The notes beneath the pieces are model-generated. The model was not told the DNA's origin and made no database searches. It saw only the letters and a program-made list of their open reading frames with translations. Positions 46,420 to 57,054 of a DNA stretch of 64,000 nt are shown piece by piece. The position numbers were made by a program, and so were the translations under genes. Within the stretch, counting starts at the first letter, position 1; each line of letters opens with the position of its first letter. The stretch is from assembly GCA_012932295.1 (NCBI GenBank), contig JAAONU010000002.1:32761485-32825484 (forward strand). Reading direction: 5' to 3'. The stretch is from Cyclina sinensis (taxonomy: Eukaryota > Mollusca > Bivalvia > Venerida > Veneridae).

Positions 46420-48850
46420 TACAGCCCCTGAGAACTTCGTTCAGTGTGCACGTGCAAATCAGAACAAACAAAAACCGAGATGTGTCCCGCGTCCCACTGT
46501 AATATATAGAGGCCTTGTAATATAAGAAAGTACGACGAAAGCGGGAATTTGCACTGTTTGGAGCACTCGTTTTGAACAGACATATATTCACAGCCGATAT
46601 TCTTGCAGTCAGTATCAAGCTAAAATTAATGCTGCAAACATTTGAGACTTCTCCGACCTCTGTATGTCTGCAGGATGCTGCAGAAGAGCTCCGTGTTTTT
46701 GAGAACTCAAAAACATATGGCATATTGATTTACCGTATAAATCGTATATACTAGATAAGTATGCAGTTCCGCTGGGTGAAGCACTGAGGCAGTATCGTGT
46801 CAGAAAGTGCTGGCCAGGGCTGCACCGCGGAGAACTTCGTTCAGTGTGCAAGTGCAAATAAGAAGAAAGAAAAAGCTAGTTGTGTCCCGCCGCGGTTCCA
46901 TTATAATATAAAGAGGCCTTTTATTTCTTTGTATCAAATATAGGTAATGCTATAAGCAAACGTTTGAGATCACTCCGACGTCTATATATCTGCAGGATGC
47001 TGCAGGAGAGCTCCGTGTTTTTGAGAATTCAAAAACACGGCATATTGAATTTACCGTAGAAATCGTATATAAGTATGCAGTTCCGCTGGGTGAAGTGCTG
47101 AGGCAATATCGTGTCAGAAAGTGCTGGCCAGAGCTGCACCGTAAACTTCGTTCAGTGTGCAAGTGCAAATAAGATGAAAGAAAAAGCGAGTTGTGTCCCG
47201 CGTCCCATTGTAATATATAGAGGCCTTGTAATAGAAGAAAGTACAGTGAAAGCGGGAATTTGCTCTGTTTAGAGCACTCACTTTGAACAGACATAGCTCA
47301 ATAATGCATGAGCCGATGTTCTTGCAGTCAGAATCAAATTAAAACTGATGCTACGTGCAAACGTTTGAGACCTCTCCGACGTTGGTATGTCTGGAGGATG
47401 ATGCAGGAGAGCTCCGTGTTTTTAAGTTCTCCAAAACACGTCGTATTGAATTTACCGTAGAAATCGTATAAACTATATAAGTATGATGTTCCGCTTGGGT
47501 GGAACGCTGAGGCAATATCGTGTCAGAAATTGTTGGCCAGGGCTGCAGAGTAGAGAACTTTGTTCGATGTGCAGGTCCAAATAAGAAGAAAGAAAAAGCG
47601 ACTTGTGGCCCCCGTCCCATTGTAATATATAGAGGCGTTGTAATAGAAGAAAGTTCGGCGAAAACGGAAATTTGCTCTGTTTATAGCACTCACTTTGAAC
47701 AGGCATGGCTCAGTTATACATGAGCCCATTTTCTTGCAGTCAGTATCAAAGTACAGTTGACGCTACGGGCAAACGTCTGAAACCTATCTGACGTCTGTAT
47801 TTATTCAGGATGCTGCAGCAGGTCTCCGTGTTTTTTTAGTTCTAAAAATACAGCGTTTAGAATTTACCGTTTAAATCGTTTATACTATATATGTATGCAG
47901 TTCCGCTGGGTGGAGCGCTGAGGCAATATCGCGTCAGAAAGTGCTGGCCAGCGCTGCACCGTGGAGAACTTCGTTCAGTGTGCAAGTGCAGATCAGAAGA
48001 AAGAAAAAGTGAGTTGTGTCCTGCGTTCCATTGTAATATATATAGGCATTGTAATAGAAGAAAAAACGGTGAAAGCGGAAATGTGCTGTTTTCAGCACTC
48101 ACTTTGAACAGGCATAGTTCATTAAATGCATGAGACGATTTTCTTACAGTCAGTATCCAATTAAAATTGACGCTAAGAGCAAACGTTTATGACGTCTTTA
48201 TGTCTGCAGGATGCTGCAGGAGAGCTCTGTTTTTGAGTACTCAAAAACACGGCTTATAGAATTTACCACTGGGTGGAGCGCTGAGGCAATATCGTGTCAG
48301 AAAGTGCTGGCCCTGAACCATAGAGAACTTTGTTCAATATGCACGTGCAAATCACAAGAAAGAAATAGTGAGTTGTGTCCGGCGTCCCGTTGTAATATAC
48401 AGATGCTTGTAACAGAAGAAAGTACGTCGAAAGCGAGAATTAGCTCTGTTTGGAGCACACACTTTGAACAGGCATATTTCAGTAATGCATGAGCCCATTT
48501 TCTTGCAGTCATATGGTATCAAGTTAAAATTGACCCTTACCGAAAATTGCTCTGATACGAGCACTCACTTTGAAGGGGTATTGCTCAATAACGCTTGGCC
48601 TATTCTCTTAACGTCAGCATCAAATTTAATTTTGACGCTACACTCAAACGTTTGAAACCTCCCTGATGTCGCGTGTCCCTCGTCCCATTGTCATTTATAG
48701 AGGCCTTGTGATAGAAAAGATAAGCGCAATAGCGGGAATTTGCTTTTATTTGGGGCACTCAATTTGAACACCTATAGCTAGGTAACGCAAGAACCGATTC
48801 TCTTGCAGTCAGTATCAAATTAAAGTTGACGCTACCACTCTGATGGTACA
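46420..48850 (+). repeat. Tandem array of about 400-bp units with conserved palindrome and TATA block
   Basis: Six or so units. 'ggatgctgcag' recurs near 46673, 46995, 47397, 47810 and 48209 (spacings about 323, 402, 413, 399). Each full unit has in order: the palindrome ccgtgtttttga...tcaaaaacacgg; 'ttaccgtagaaatcgtatat' then 'aagtatgcagttccgctggg'; 'gctgaggcaatatcgtgtca' and 'gaaagtgctggcc'; 'gaacttcgttcagtgtgca'; 'ttgtaatatatagaggcctt'; 'gagcactcactttgaacag'; and 'ttcttgcagtcagtatcaa'. Distal units (48450-48850) are shortened. The many 60-114-aa ORFs are repeat readings. Not related to the other arrays in the window. Confidence 0.85.
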
Positions 48851-49344
48851 GAGATGCCATGTGTTTTGAGTTCTATAGAACTACCGTAAACATGTATATC
48901 GTAAATAGGACTTTGACAATTCTCTTCCCTAATTTGACAGGCCAGACATTTGCTCCTTCTATGAAACAGAATCGTTATTATTCTAGTCAACCAACTTTCA
49001 TGAAATTATTTCGTTTACTTATAGCAGTTTTAACAAATGTGTGTTTCATTGATTACGGGATTGTTCTTTCTATTTTTGCTCAAAGTCAAACTAAAGTTTT
49101 GTCAAAATTTCGGAACGGGTTTTTTTTAAGGGAGAAGTGTGTGTGTGTGTGTGGGTGGGTGGGGGGTATCTTTAACCTGTGAAAATTATCAGAAGCTTTT
49201 TTCAGACCCCACCGTAACATATAGGGGAGTTTGACCTATATCATCCATAAAATAATTGATTTACATGCATTCAGGCCAATTTCTTTCCTCTTGTTTGAAA
49301 CTTTACAGATGATTAAATTCTATCTTTCAGAAGAACTAAAATAT
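48851..49344. repeat. Intergenic DNA with (GT)n microsatellite
   Basis: A (GT)n run followed by gggtgggtggggggt lies at about 49137-49167. The rest shows no supported feature. Confidence 0.7.
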
Positions 49345-49530
49345 GTTTAGTTTAGACTCATTTATTTTCCGTCGATTGCGATACAAGTTCTTACAACTTA
49401 GATTCATCACGCGCAATGACTGCTTTCTGTGTCCCATAACGGTATTCGCGCTGCGTGGAGGAACGTGAAGATCGTGAGAGAATCTCACATCCGGATTCGG
49501 AGCCCTGTGCTCTACCCCTGGACCACGGTA
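49345..49530 (-). mobile_element. tRNA-derived SINE, B-box deleted
   Basis: The same 3' region as the copy at 55618 ('cgattgcgatacaagttctt', 'acaacttagattcatcacgc'). The head retains 'ggagccctgtgctctacc', but the segment holding the B box is missing between 'gagaatctcac' and 'atccgga'. It is an inactive copy. Confidence 0.75.
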
Positions 49531-51087
49531 CGTACCTCCTAAAATGTGTAAAGAATAGCATATAGTACTTTGGAAAAGGACTTACAAATTTATCTAGATT
49601 TAGAATTAAATTGTTTGCCAAGACTTTGCACGCCGCTTTGGTACCATAAAATGTTGATTCAAAGATAATGTGTCTCTTAGAACGGTCTTATTTAGATTTT
49701 ATAAATATATTTTTCCCCTTAATTTGGAAAATATTTTAACATAATAGGCCTATAATCTAAAACAAATATTTTCGAAATGCAAAAAAAATGTTTTTTTTTA
49801 TTGGGGGAAAAAACAACAACACAGTGTAAAACAAACGAGACAACATCTTGAAACTTCCACGGCGCATTTTCTATTTGAAACATAAACTTTTTGGGATATT
49901 AGACTGGAAATATATCGTGCGATTCGAGTTAATATTTTCAAAGAAGAGTGAAATGATATTAATCAATTTTGCTAAATATAGAGAGAAAATACTTCTTATT
50001 TCGCAAGAATTCACAAATAAATACTAAATTGCAAAGAAATACACTCTCGGCGCGGGACACAATTACAACAACAAATTTGCCGATTTGTGGAGAAAAACTG
50101 CAGAGGTTTGAACAATTCTGTTACTGAAGTACGTATATAATTATGGGTGAATCTAGTTGACATTTTTTTTGGACAAAGCCTCTTGATGTTTGCGAAAAAA
50201 ACGACACAATTATCGGAGAGTTTTCGAATAAAAAAAGAAAACTTTAAATATAAACAGCTCTAAAACTCCGAAAACTTTGTGTGTTTGATTCTTAACGTAA
50301 AATTATTCTCACATTTTGCAGCTCTTTACTGATCTGGTGGATTATGGGTGTTGCCAAGAAAACTGCCTTCTTTCCTCAAAAATTAAAAAAAAAATGTAAT
50401 TGAAACAAACTAAAACTTTATTTGCATTTTTGGTAATTCTTTATTCTTTTCTTTTTTTTGATTTATTAAAAAAAAGGAAGTCCAAAATGTTGTTTCATAA
50501 GGATGGACACAAGTAGTTTTTTTTCCCCTTCTGATAAAACCCAGTTTTTAAAGTCTAACACTCCAGTAAGCCTGCTATCATATTTTAACGTTTGTAATGT
50601 TTCAGTTCAGTTATGAACATGTGTCAAGAAACTCAAATTCAAGTCATTAAGATCGGAAACGACCAATAAATATCATCATTATTACGTACGGTCTGGAAAA
50701 GTTTCTTCATTCATTCAACATTACAAGTAACAAAGAATCAGTAGTTTAAAAAGTTGTTAACAAAAGGTCTCTTGTGTTTTAGCGTACACTAGACCAGAGA
50801 CATAGATTACAGATTAGACAAAAGACATAAATTACTGTATTTAAGTCTCTTTAGACACACAAAACAATCGGTCTTCGCATTATCTTTCTCAAAATTAAAT
50901 AATAGTTTTAATCAATTGAACTTTTAAATCGTTGTTGAATATACTATTTAATTTGATGTTTTTTTGTTTGTTTTCTTTTTCAATTCAGTTTTACTTTTTA
51001 ATTGATAAGCAACGTCTTACACTTTTCACAGTCGCAAGATTTAACTATTCTCACGATCTGACAAATTTGACGCTGCACCGGTCGACA
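49531..51087 (+). other. Upstream region of XYLB
   Basis: AT-rich with several A/T runs. The 5' UTR presumably lies within the last few hundred bases before 51088. No TATA box or initiator can be defended. The open frame upstream of the XYLB ATG (from 50932) is hydrophobic low-complexity and is not taken as coding. Confidence 0.4.
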
Positions 51088-51135
51088 ATGGCTGACGGAA
51101 AATATTACCTGGGGTTTGATTTCAGCACTCAGCAG
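51088..51135 (+). CDS. XYLB: Xylulokinase (XYLB), coding exon 1
   Basis: Encodes MADGKYYLGFDFSTQQ, ending at a cag|gtaatt donor in phase 0. GFDFSTQQ is the N-terminal phosphate-binding motif of FGGY-family sugar kinases in the form found in animal xylulokinases (GWDFSTQQ in human). The enzyme phosphorylates D-xylulose with ATP to xylulose 5-phosphate, linking the glucuronate-xylulose route to the pentose phosphate pathway in the cytosol. Four successive exons (51088-51135, 54610-54692, 55390-55459, 56220-56300) give 94 codons that follow the family order without gaps, about the first sixth of the usual 530-aa protein. The ATG at 51088 is chosen because the motif starts six residues later. Confidence 0.93.
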
Positions 51136-51292
51136 GTAATTCTGGCTTTTACTAGAATCTTTCATTGGGCTTCCAAATTGCGTTGTAAGTGAACATGATC
51201 TAGGTTTGCAATGAAATAAAAAACATTTTGTGACAGTCTCTCTAAAGGTCCATTTACCTTCTATTGGTTTAGGGCACTGGGATGTAGTTTGG

Positions 51293-52205
51293 CAGTGGCT
51301 ACGGTTACGGAACCGTAATCCTACCCTCCGAGTCTAGGATTACGGAAGTTCCGTAATCCTAGACAAACCCACTAGAAAAGGCTACGGTTACGGAAGTTCT
51401 TGAAAAGAAGCGTATTTTCAACATTTAAATATCAAATAGCATGCCAGATTTAATTTCATTTATTAAACAAACCATTTAAATTGTAAAGTTGTGACGATGA
51501 ATTTTCTATACCATTTGATACTTACACTATGGACTGAGTGAGATGGAGAATGCATTGTATCGAAGTAAAAACATGAAAGAGTATGTAATTAATCCTCAGA
51601 AAATATATCATACATAAATCAACTAGAAGCAAATAGAAACTATACTGTAGTGCCGATTACTTATTATTTTGCTACGTTTGTACATTTGCACATGATTTGA
51701 GTGTTGATACCTGAATGAATTGAACAAAAAACTACAGATAGTGCCAAAACATCAAAAATTAAAAAAAAAAACTTATTTCATTATACTGTTACTGTTTTGT
51801 ACATCGATAAGACTGAGTGCAAGAAACATCATCTTAATGGAACTTTTAAACGGAATTACTGAATAGTGCAAAAGTACTGTAACTAATTATTATCAAATTT
51901 AGTGAAAATAAAAACATTGTTTGCAAGTAACTACGTACAGAGACCCCACCCCAGTCGTCTTTGAAGTGTCTGTAGATGACAACGACATTTAACCATTTAA
52001 CGTTAGTCAATACAACAAAAACCAAGTTGGCGAATCATAACATTAGTGTTGACTCATTTTGGAGAAAATGTAATATTTGAGACAATTAACGGTTTATCAC
52101 TCGATTTTGGGCATGTAACCATTCTTTAAAAAAACTTCCGTAACCGTAGCATATTCCACTGGTTTTCTCTAGGGTTACGGAACTTCCGTAACCGTAGCCA
52201 CTTCC
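51293..52205. mobile_element. MULE-like MITE with terminal inverted repeats and 11-bp TSD
   Basis: A 913-bp element. The left end is 'cagtggctacggttacggaa'; the right end is 'ttccgtaaccgtagccactt' then cc, inverted. The direct repeat 'atgtagtttgg' flanks it at 51282-51292 and 52206-52216. Each end also has an inner inverted copy ('ggttacggaa', 'ttccgtaatcc'). The long TSD and long TIRs point to the Mutator-like superfamily. No transposase is encoded. It lies in XYLB intron 1, inside a 5S-derived repeat. Confidence 0.8.
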
Positions 52206-52345
52206 ATGTAGTTTGGGACACCCATCCAAGTACTAACCATGGATAACGTTGCTTAACTTGGCAAACATTCCAGACACTCAACCATGTCGCTAAAGAGCTA
52301 GCCCAACAGCGAGGCTGTTGGAAATGCCTTATATACCAGGTGTCC
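52206..52345 (-). repeat. 5S rRNA-derived repeat, copy 1
   Basis: On the minus strand it contains 'ggttagtacttggatgggt' (52238-52220), matching the conserved C box of 5S rRNA, and 'aagttaagcaacgtt' (52260-52246), matching the 5S A-box region (gctaagc). The sequence 5' of this ('ctagctctttagcgacatgg') is not 5S. It is therefore a fusion repeat or SINE using a 5S internal promoter, not a functional 5S gene. Interrupted by the MITE at 51293-52205. Confidence 0.65.
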
Positions 52346-52519
52346 ACTACACTCCTTCCCTCTTTAACCTTCAGACAATGGACATCATTCTGTTCCAGCC
52401 CTGCAAGGGACTCAATTCCACACTGCACTCCCAGTGCACAAAGACACTAATCAAGGTAAAGAGCCGGTGAAGATTCGTGGAATTACTGCTGCCACCAATG
52501 TAGTAACCTGGCCTATGAG

Positions 52520-52660
52520 CTCAATTTGGGACACCCATCCAAGTACTAACCATGCTTAACTTGGCAAACGTTCCAGACACTCCAACCATGTCTCTAAAGA
52601 GCTAGCCCAACAGTGATGCTGTTGGAAATGCCTTATATACCTGGTGTCCACTACAGGAAT
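52520..52660 (-). repeat. 5S rRNA-derived repeat, copy 2
   Basis: The same 5S C box at 52551-52533 and the same non-5S part ('agctagcccaacagtgatgc' region), but with a deletion between the C-box and A-box parts ('catgcttaactt'). It lies about 315 bp from copy 1 in the same orientation. Confidence 0.65.
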
Positions 52661-53329
52661 CAGAAAACCAGTTGGAGGAACTTGGCGATCTTCATAAGCA
52701 TTGAGAAAAAATAACATGAGTGCAACGCTGTTTTTTGGGCACATTCAAAGAAAACATTTTTTATGTATTATCTTGTAAGCTTAGTCCAAATTTTTACATG
52801 TCAGTGTGATATAGTGAATTTTTGAAAAGTATTCATGGTGTACTTGTATGCTGGAAAAAAATAGATATTTTTTAATCTTAATAATTGTGTATATCTACTG
52901 AATGAAGATGAAATTGCTGTCAAAGAATTATCTATTGTGTAAGGTACATTACTTTTTCATTTCATTAGTTGATACTATGTTTATTTGATTAACCATTTTA
53001 TATTCATGTAGGCATGTACAGGTTGATAGTTCTGTCATGTATGTCTGTCTATTGATATTACATGCTATCAGTCTTTAACATATAGTTCCTATTTTGAAAT
53101 GAAATAATAAAAGTGAAATAATAAAAATTATTGGAAATCAAATACATCTTATATATGAATCATTTTTCTGCATAACTACAGTTTATGTACAAGTCTCAAA
53201 AAGATTTTTGTCCAGGTATGAAGTATATCCACTTTCTAATTTAGGAAGTTGTGGCCAATGTAAATGTTTCCAAAAAATTGGATCTTCAAGGTGAAGGTCA
53301 TACAGGGGTAAAGGTCTAATTAATATAGG

Positions 53330-53690
53330 TCATTGGGAAGGTCTTGTTCAAACGGGGTGTTATTTCTATGTTTGTCTGTGCATGCATGGGTGAAATTACC
53401 TTTTTGGGTGTGTCCATGCATGCATGAGGAATGGTGCCTTTATGATTTGTCAGTTCACACATGAGCAAAGGTGCCTTCTTAAGTGGTCTGTCCATGCAGG
53501 CATAAGCAGAAGAACCTTGAAAGGTTTGCCCTTGCACTCATGGGCAAAGGTGCCTAATGAGGTTTGTCTTTGCACGCATGAGCAAAGGTGCCTTGCTTGG
53601 ATTGTCCATGCATGCATGGACAAAGGTGCATAGTTTGGTTTGTCCATGCATGCATGGGCAAAGGTGCCTGGTAGGGTTTGCTACGATAAG
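53330..53690 (+). repeat. Approximately 40-bp minisatellite, XYLB intron 1
   Basis: Eight or nine units with 'tgtccatgcatgcatgggca' and 'aaggtgcct' alternating with diverged forms (tttgcacgcatgagcaaag). Spacing is 37-41 bp. Each unit has the ATGCATGCAT alternating purine-pyrimidine core. Multiple overlapping ORFs on both strands are repeat readings. Confidence 0.85.
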
Positions 53691-54239
53691 AACTATGAAA
53701 AATTGTTGCCTCTCCCAGCGAGAGGTAAATTTCCAATGTCGTTCTCAATGTGTATCAATAAAAATAATAATACTGTAATTGGAATATTTTATTAACTTTT
53801 ACTACTTTTCATATTGTAGAGGTTTTAAATTATGACCAAGTCATCTCAAAATTTAACAGTTTATTGTAAGCCTAGTAAATAGTAGTTGATTCTTATATTA
53901 TAAATTACATTTTAGATTTAAATGATGTTCTCATTTGTTACAGTGGCAAAGTGAGAAAGCTTAATAATTACATAAATTTACAAGTTCCTAATGCATGCAA
54001 TATAATGGCATATAATGCTTTAAATTGCTCTTAATGGAAAATTTTCGAGAGAAATCTTTTAAATAGAACATTTTTGTAACTAAATTGCAAATGACAAACA
54101 GTCTTTGTAAATTTAGCTTGATCTGTAATATGGCTTCAGTCCTGGAATACATTTATAGCATTCAGAAAATGTCTGGTCATAGTCATCTCCTACAACTCTG
54201 CTATCACACAATATTACCAAATTACTATTCACCATGAAG

Positions 54240-54572
54240 CCAATCTGTAGTGGTAGCCATAAGTCACCTGACATTTGCCATACAGACATGCAATATAAAC
54301 TTTTGCCATATAGACTTTTGATGTCACTGTCTGCTGTTGGTCAGTTGCTTGAAAGAAAAGTGTCTTTCAGACGAATTTTGATAGAATACTTCAAAGCAGG
54401 ATTTAGGCTAAGACTTTTAAAATTTGGTTTGAAGCCTTGCCTAGTGGACCTCTACTAATATTGTTTAGTTCATTCTTTTATATTTTGATGATAACTCTGT
54501 GACATAACACTTGTCTTTCTTAGGAGTTCTTCTCTGGTAAATGCTTTAGAGCCATCATGGCCCTCTTGTTTT
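54240..54572 (+). mobile_element. Truncated tandem-repeat element end, XYLB intron 1
   Basis: One partial unit of the 165-bp family ('gcctagtggacctctactaa', 54437), then 'ggtaaatgctttagagccat' and 'catggccctcttgttttt'. This is the hairpin-CTTGT 3' terminus 38 bp upstream of XYLB exon 2, close to the branch-point region. Confidence 0.65.
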
Positions 54573-54609
54573 TAAAGCTCTCCTAATAACTGCTCTTCTT
54601 AAACTGCAG

Positions 54610-54692
54610 ATCAAGCTGATAGCTGTAGATGACAACTTGAAAGTCGTGTTTGATGACCATGTTAAGTTTGATACAGATCTGCCAGAGTTTGG
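54610..54692 (+). CDS. XYLB: Xylulokinase (XYLB), coding exon 2
   Basis: 83-nt exon, acceptor aaactgcag, donor gg|gtaagt. It encodes IKLIAVDDNLKVVFDDHVKF and DTDLPEFG (the last codon is split). It corresponds to the beta-strand after the STQQ motif and the VxFDxDLPEFGT segment typical of animal xylulokinases. Confidence 0.92.
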
Positions 54693-55389
54693 GTAAGTAT
54701 TTTGGACAGACTGTATGCAAAATATACATTTCTAGCAGTCTGTTGTCATCTTTAATCTATAGTCTGAAGACCAGTCTATATACAGTGGACACCTTCAGTA
54801 TACAATTACTAAGATTATATTGAAAGAAATTTTTCTTGATGCTTTGTATATTTTAGAAGAATATTATTCCTTCACTTGAAAGATTGTGATAATTCTCCTA
54901 TCATTGTTAAAAGATATCAGAATTAGTAAATGTAGAAAGTAATGTGTGAAAGTATGAAGCACATTCAGAAACAGAAGTCCACTGGATATATCTGTGTGAG
55001 TATGTTTGCTGACCAGAAAATTTTCTTTTTTTCAAAAGCAAACATCTTTCTGTGCATAAAGCAGTCTGTGAAATAATTTTTTAAAATTGTAGGCAATTCA
55101 AGCTTATAAGATTTGAAAATCTTTAGGCTAATATCAAATTTAATAGGCCAAACAATAGAACCAGTGTCTTAAAGCTCAGTTCTTACAGGTCTATTGGGTC
55201 TCACAAAGTTTGTAGGCCTGACAAGAATTTAACAAGCAATTGGCCTTTGGCCTGTGGCTTTTTGGCAGACTTATAAAGTGGTGATTCCTCTGTTTAGCTT
55301 CTGCTTAGAGAGCCATTAGAGTATTGTGATAAACAGATTATTTGTTGAATTTCTCACTTGTATTTTTTTTAGTTTTTCTTATCTTGCAG

Positions 55390-55459
55390 AACAGTTGGTG
55401 GTGTACATGTACACGATGACAAAGTTACAGTCACTGCTCCTGCTATAATGTGGGTTAAG
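55390..55459 (+). CDS. XYLB: Xylulokinase (XYLB), coding exon 3
   Basis: 70-nt exon, acceptor tatcttgcag, donor aag|gtaaat. It completes the split Gly and encodes TVGGVHVHDDKVTVTAPAIM then WVK, matching the GGVHVH...T(V/S)PV(L/I)MWV block of the family. Confidence 0.92.
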
Positions 55460-55617
55460 GTAAATAAACTTCCTAAAAATGGAAAGTTTGAAGTCATTCT
55501 CTCATTCAGAAATTTATTAATACAAAATACCTTTCACCATTCTGAATTGATTCAGCAAGTAATTGTATTATCTTCAGCTTTTGTGAGTTGAAAACACGTT
55601 GTAGGAGAGAGAGAGAT

Positions 55618-55862
55618 GTTTAGTTTAGACTCATTTACTTTACATCGATTGCGATACAAGTTCTTACAACTTAGATTCATCACGCTCGATGACTGCTTCC
55701 TGGGTTCCATACCAGTATTCCCGCAGCATGGAGGAATGTGAAGATCGTGAGAGAATCTCGCCTCTGACGGGATTCAAACCCGTGACCTTCAGATCCGGAG
55801 CCCTGCGCTCTACCTCCTCAGAGAGAGATGGAGAGGAGGAGGGGAGGGGAGGAGAGGAGAGA
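55618..55862 (-). mobile_element. tRNA-derived SINE with (GA)n tract
   Basis: Minus strand: A-box-like 'tagagcgcagggc' (55813-55801), B box 'ggtttgaatc' (55780-55771), then the body and a 3' end 'aagaacttgtatcgcaatcg'. A GA-rich microsatellite (55818-55862) adjoins the head. The tRNA-like part is the best preserved of the SINEs here. Confidence 0.8.
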
Positions 55863-56219
55863 GTGTGCGTTTTGGTATGATATGTGCTTGCAGCAAAGTA
55901 CATGTTAGGCATTTCATACTTTTATGGAGCTGAAATGTATTATTAGATTGAATTTTATCTACTGAAGTCTTAATTTAAGATTGAAAAGTGGACTTTTTTT
56001 TAATTTATGAAACTTTGTTGTATAATATCAGCACTTTTACCATTAATTATGTTAAAAAAAATGGTTTCAGGTACACAGGTTCTTATGTCAAACTGACACA
56101 GTAATAAGTTATAAAATACGTTTCATTTATTTATATATGTTTTCTCACAAATAAACTGAAGCAAAATATCACAGCATTGTTTTACATGTGCAATGTTGTT
56201 CAGTAAACTGACTTTTTAG

Positions 56220-56300
56220 GCACTAGACCTTTTACTAGACCGGATGAAGGGTGCTGGGTTTGACTTTACCAAGGTGGCTGGTATATCGGGGGATGGACAG
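56220..56300 (+). CDS. XYLB: Xylulokinase (XYLB), coding exon 4
   Basis: 81-nt phase-0 exon, acceptor actttttag, donor cag|gtatgt. It encodes ALDLLLDRMKGAGFDFTKVA and GISGDGQ, equivalent to ALD...KM(K)xxGFDF..V.A(L/I)SG.GQ in other animals; the family continues QHG(S/T)xYW. No exon starting with that motif was found between 56301 and 64000, so the next intron exceeds 7.7 kb or the gene is broken here. Confidence 0.92.
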
Positions 56301-56818
56301 GTATGTCATTTTTCTGCAACTTGCTTATACTTGTGTCACTTCTTTTTTTTATCTTGAAAGAAAATTGGTCTTTTAAACCATTGTAACTAATTTCTGATCA
56401 CATGTCACAGTGGCAACTGGAATACAGACTCGTTGTGTGAGTTTGCAATCTCTAAATCAGGGGTGAAGTAGTGGTGCAGGACTTGTAATCCCCATCTCCT
56501 CTACTGTCACTGCTGTTTGTTGGATGAGGTATAAAAGCAAGCAGTGTGATCCACTTATAGATAATCTTTCTGTCTAAATCAAAGGGAATATGTAAAAGAT
56601 CAGTGATGGCTGGATGAACTGCCTGTCTGCATAACTGAATTACTGTGAGGACATGAAGGAGAGAAATAAGAAAGAACTACTGTCAGATTATTCTTTATTG
56701 ACTGCAGGATTGAGTAACTAAAGTTTTACTTCTGTACAGGACTTAGTGTGTATATATGAGCATAACTTTCAAAGGTAGAAAAAATTTGAATATATATTAA
56801 AAATTTAAACCATTTGGA

Positions 56819-56975
56819 TTTTAAACTATTTATTTTATATTGATTGGGCAATAAGCTCTTGCAGCTAAAGTATGGAAGATGGAAAACCACTTGAGAATCT
56901 CACCCCTGATTGGATTCAAACCAGTGGCCTCTGGATTGGTAGTCCGGTGCTCCAACCCCTCAACCACTGCTTTAG
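56819..56975 (-). mobile_element. tRNA-derived SINE, second subtype
   Basis: Minus strand: A-box-like 'ggttggagcaccggactacc', B box 'ggtttgaatcc' (56922-56912), a short body, and 3' 'caagagcttattgcccaatc' then 'aatataaaataaatagttta'. It shares the tail with the 8001 copy, but its head differs from the 55618 copy. Confidence 0.75.
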
Positions 56976-57054
56976 TGAAGTCATGTTTCACTGAATTAGA
57001 ATAATATGTAATATAATGGTAAGCAAGTTATTATTGAAGGAAGAAGAACTGCTT

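Noticed and set aside
46780..46830. U4 snRNA gene (word 'gaggcagtatcgtg')
   Set aside because: Only about 14 bases resemble the U4 5' region; the 5' stem-loop, k-turn and Sm site are absent.
46406..48655. About fifteen ORFs of 60-114 aa in the 46-48 kb region on both strands
   Set aside because: All are readings of the approximately 400-bp tandem unit and share phrases such as LHTERSS and RYCLSAPPSG across frames.
50932..51087. N-terminal extension of XYLB
   Set aside because: The frame is open but Phe/Leu-rich and lacks an upstream ATG in good context; the family starts just before the GFDFSTQQ motif.
52206..52660. Functional 5S rRNA genes
   Set aside because: Only the C-box and A-box words match; ends, the rest of the 5S fold and a T-run terminator are missing, and copy 2 has a deletion in the promoter.
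53316..53778. Five 64-73-aa ORFs on both strands near 53.5 kb
   Set aside because: They arise from the approximately 40-bp minisatellite (HAWT/ACMD phrases).
55741..55830. Functional tRNA gene on the minus strand
   Set aside because: A and B boxes are present, but the sequence runs into a SINE body and shared tail and no complete acceptor stem was found.
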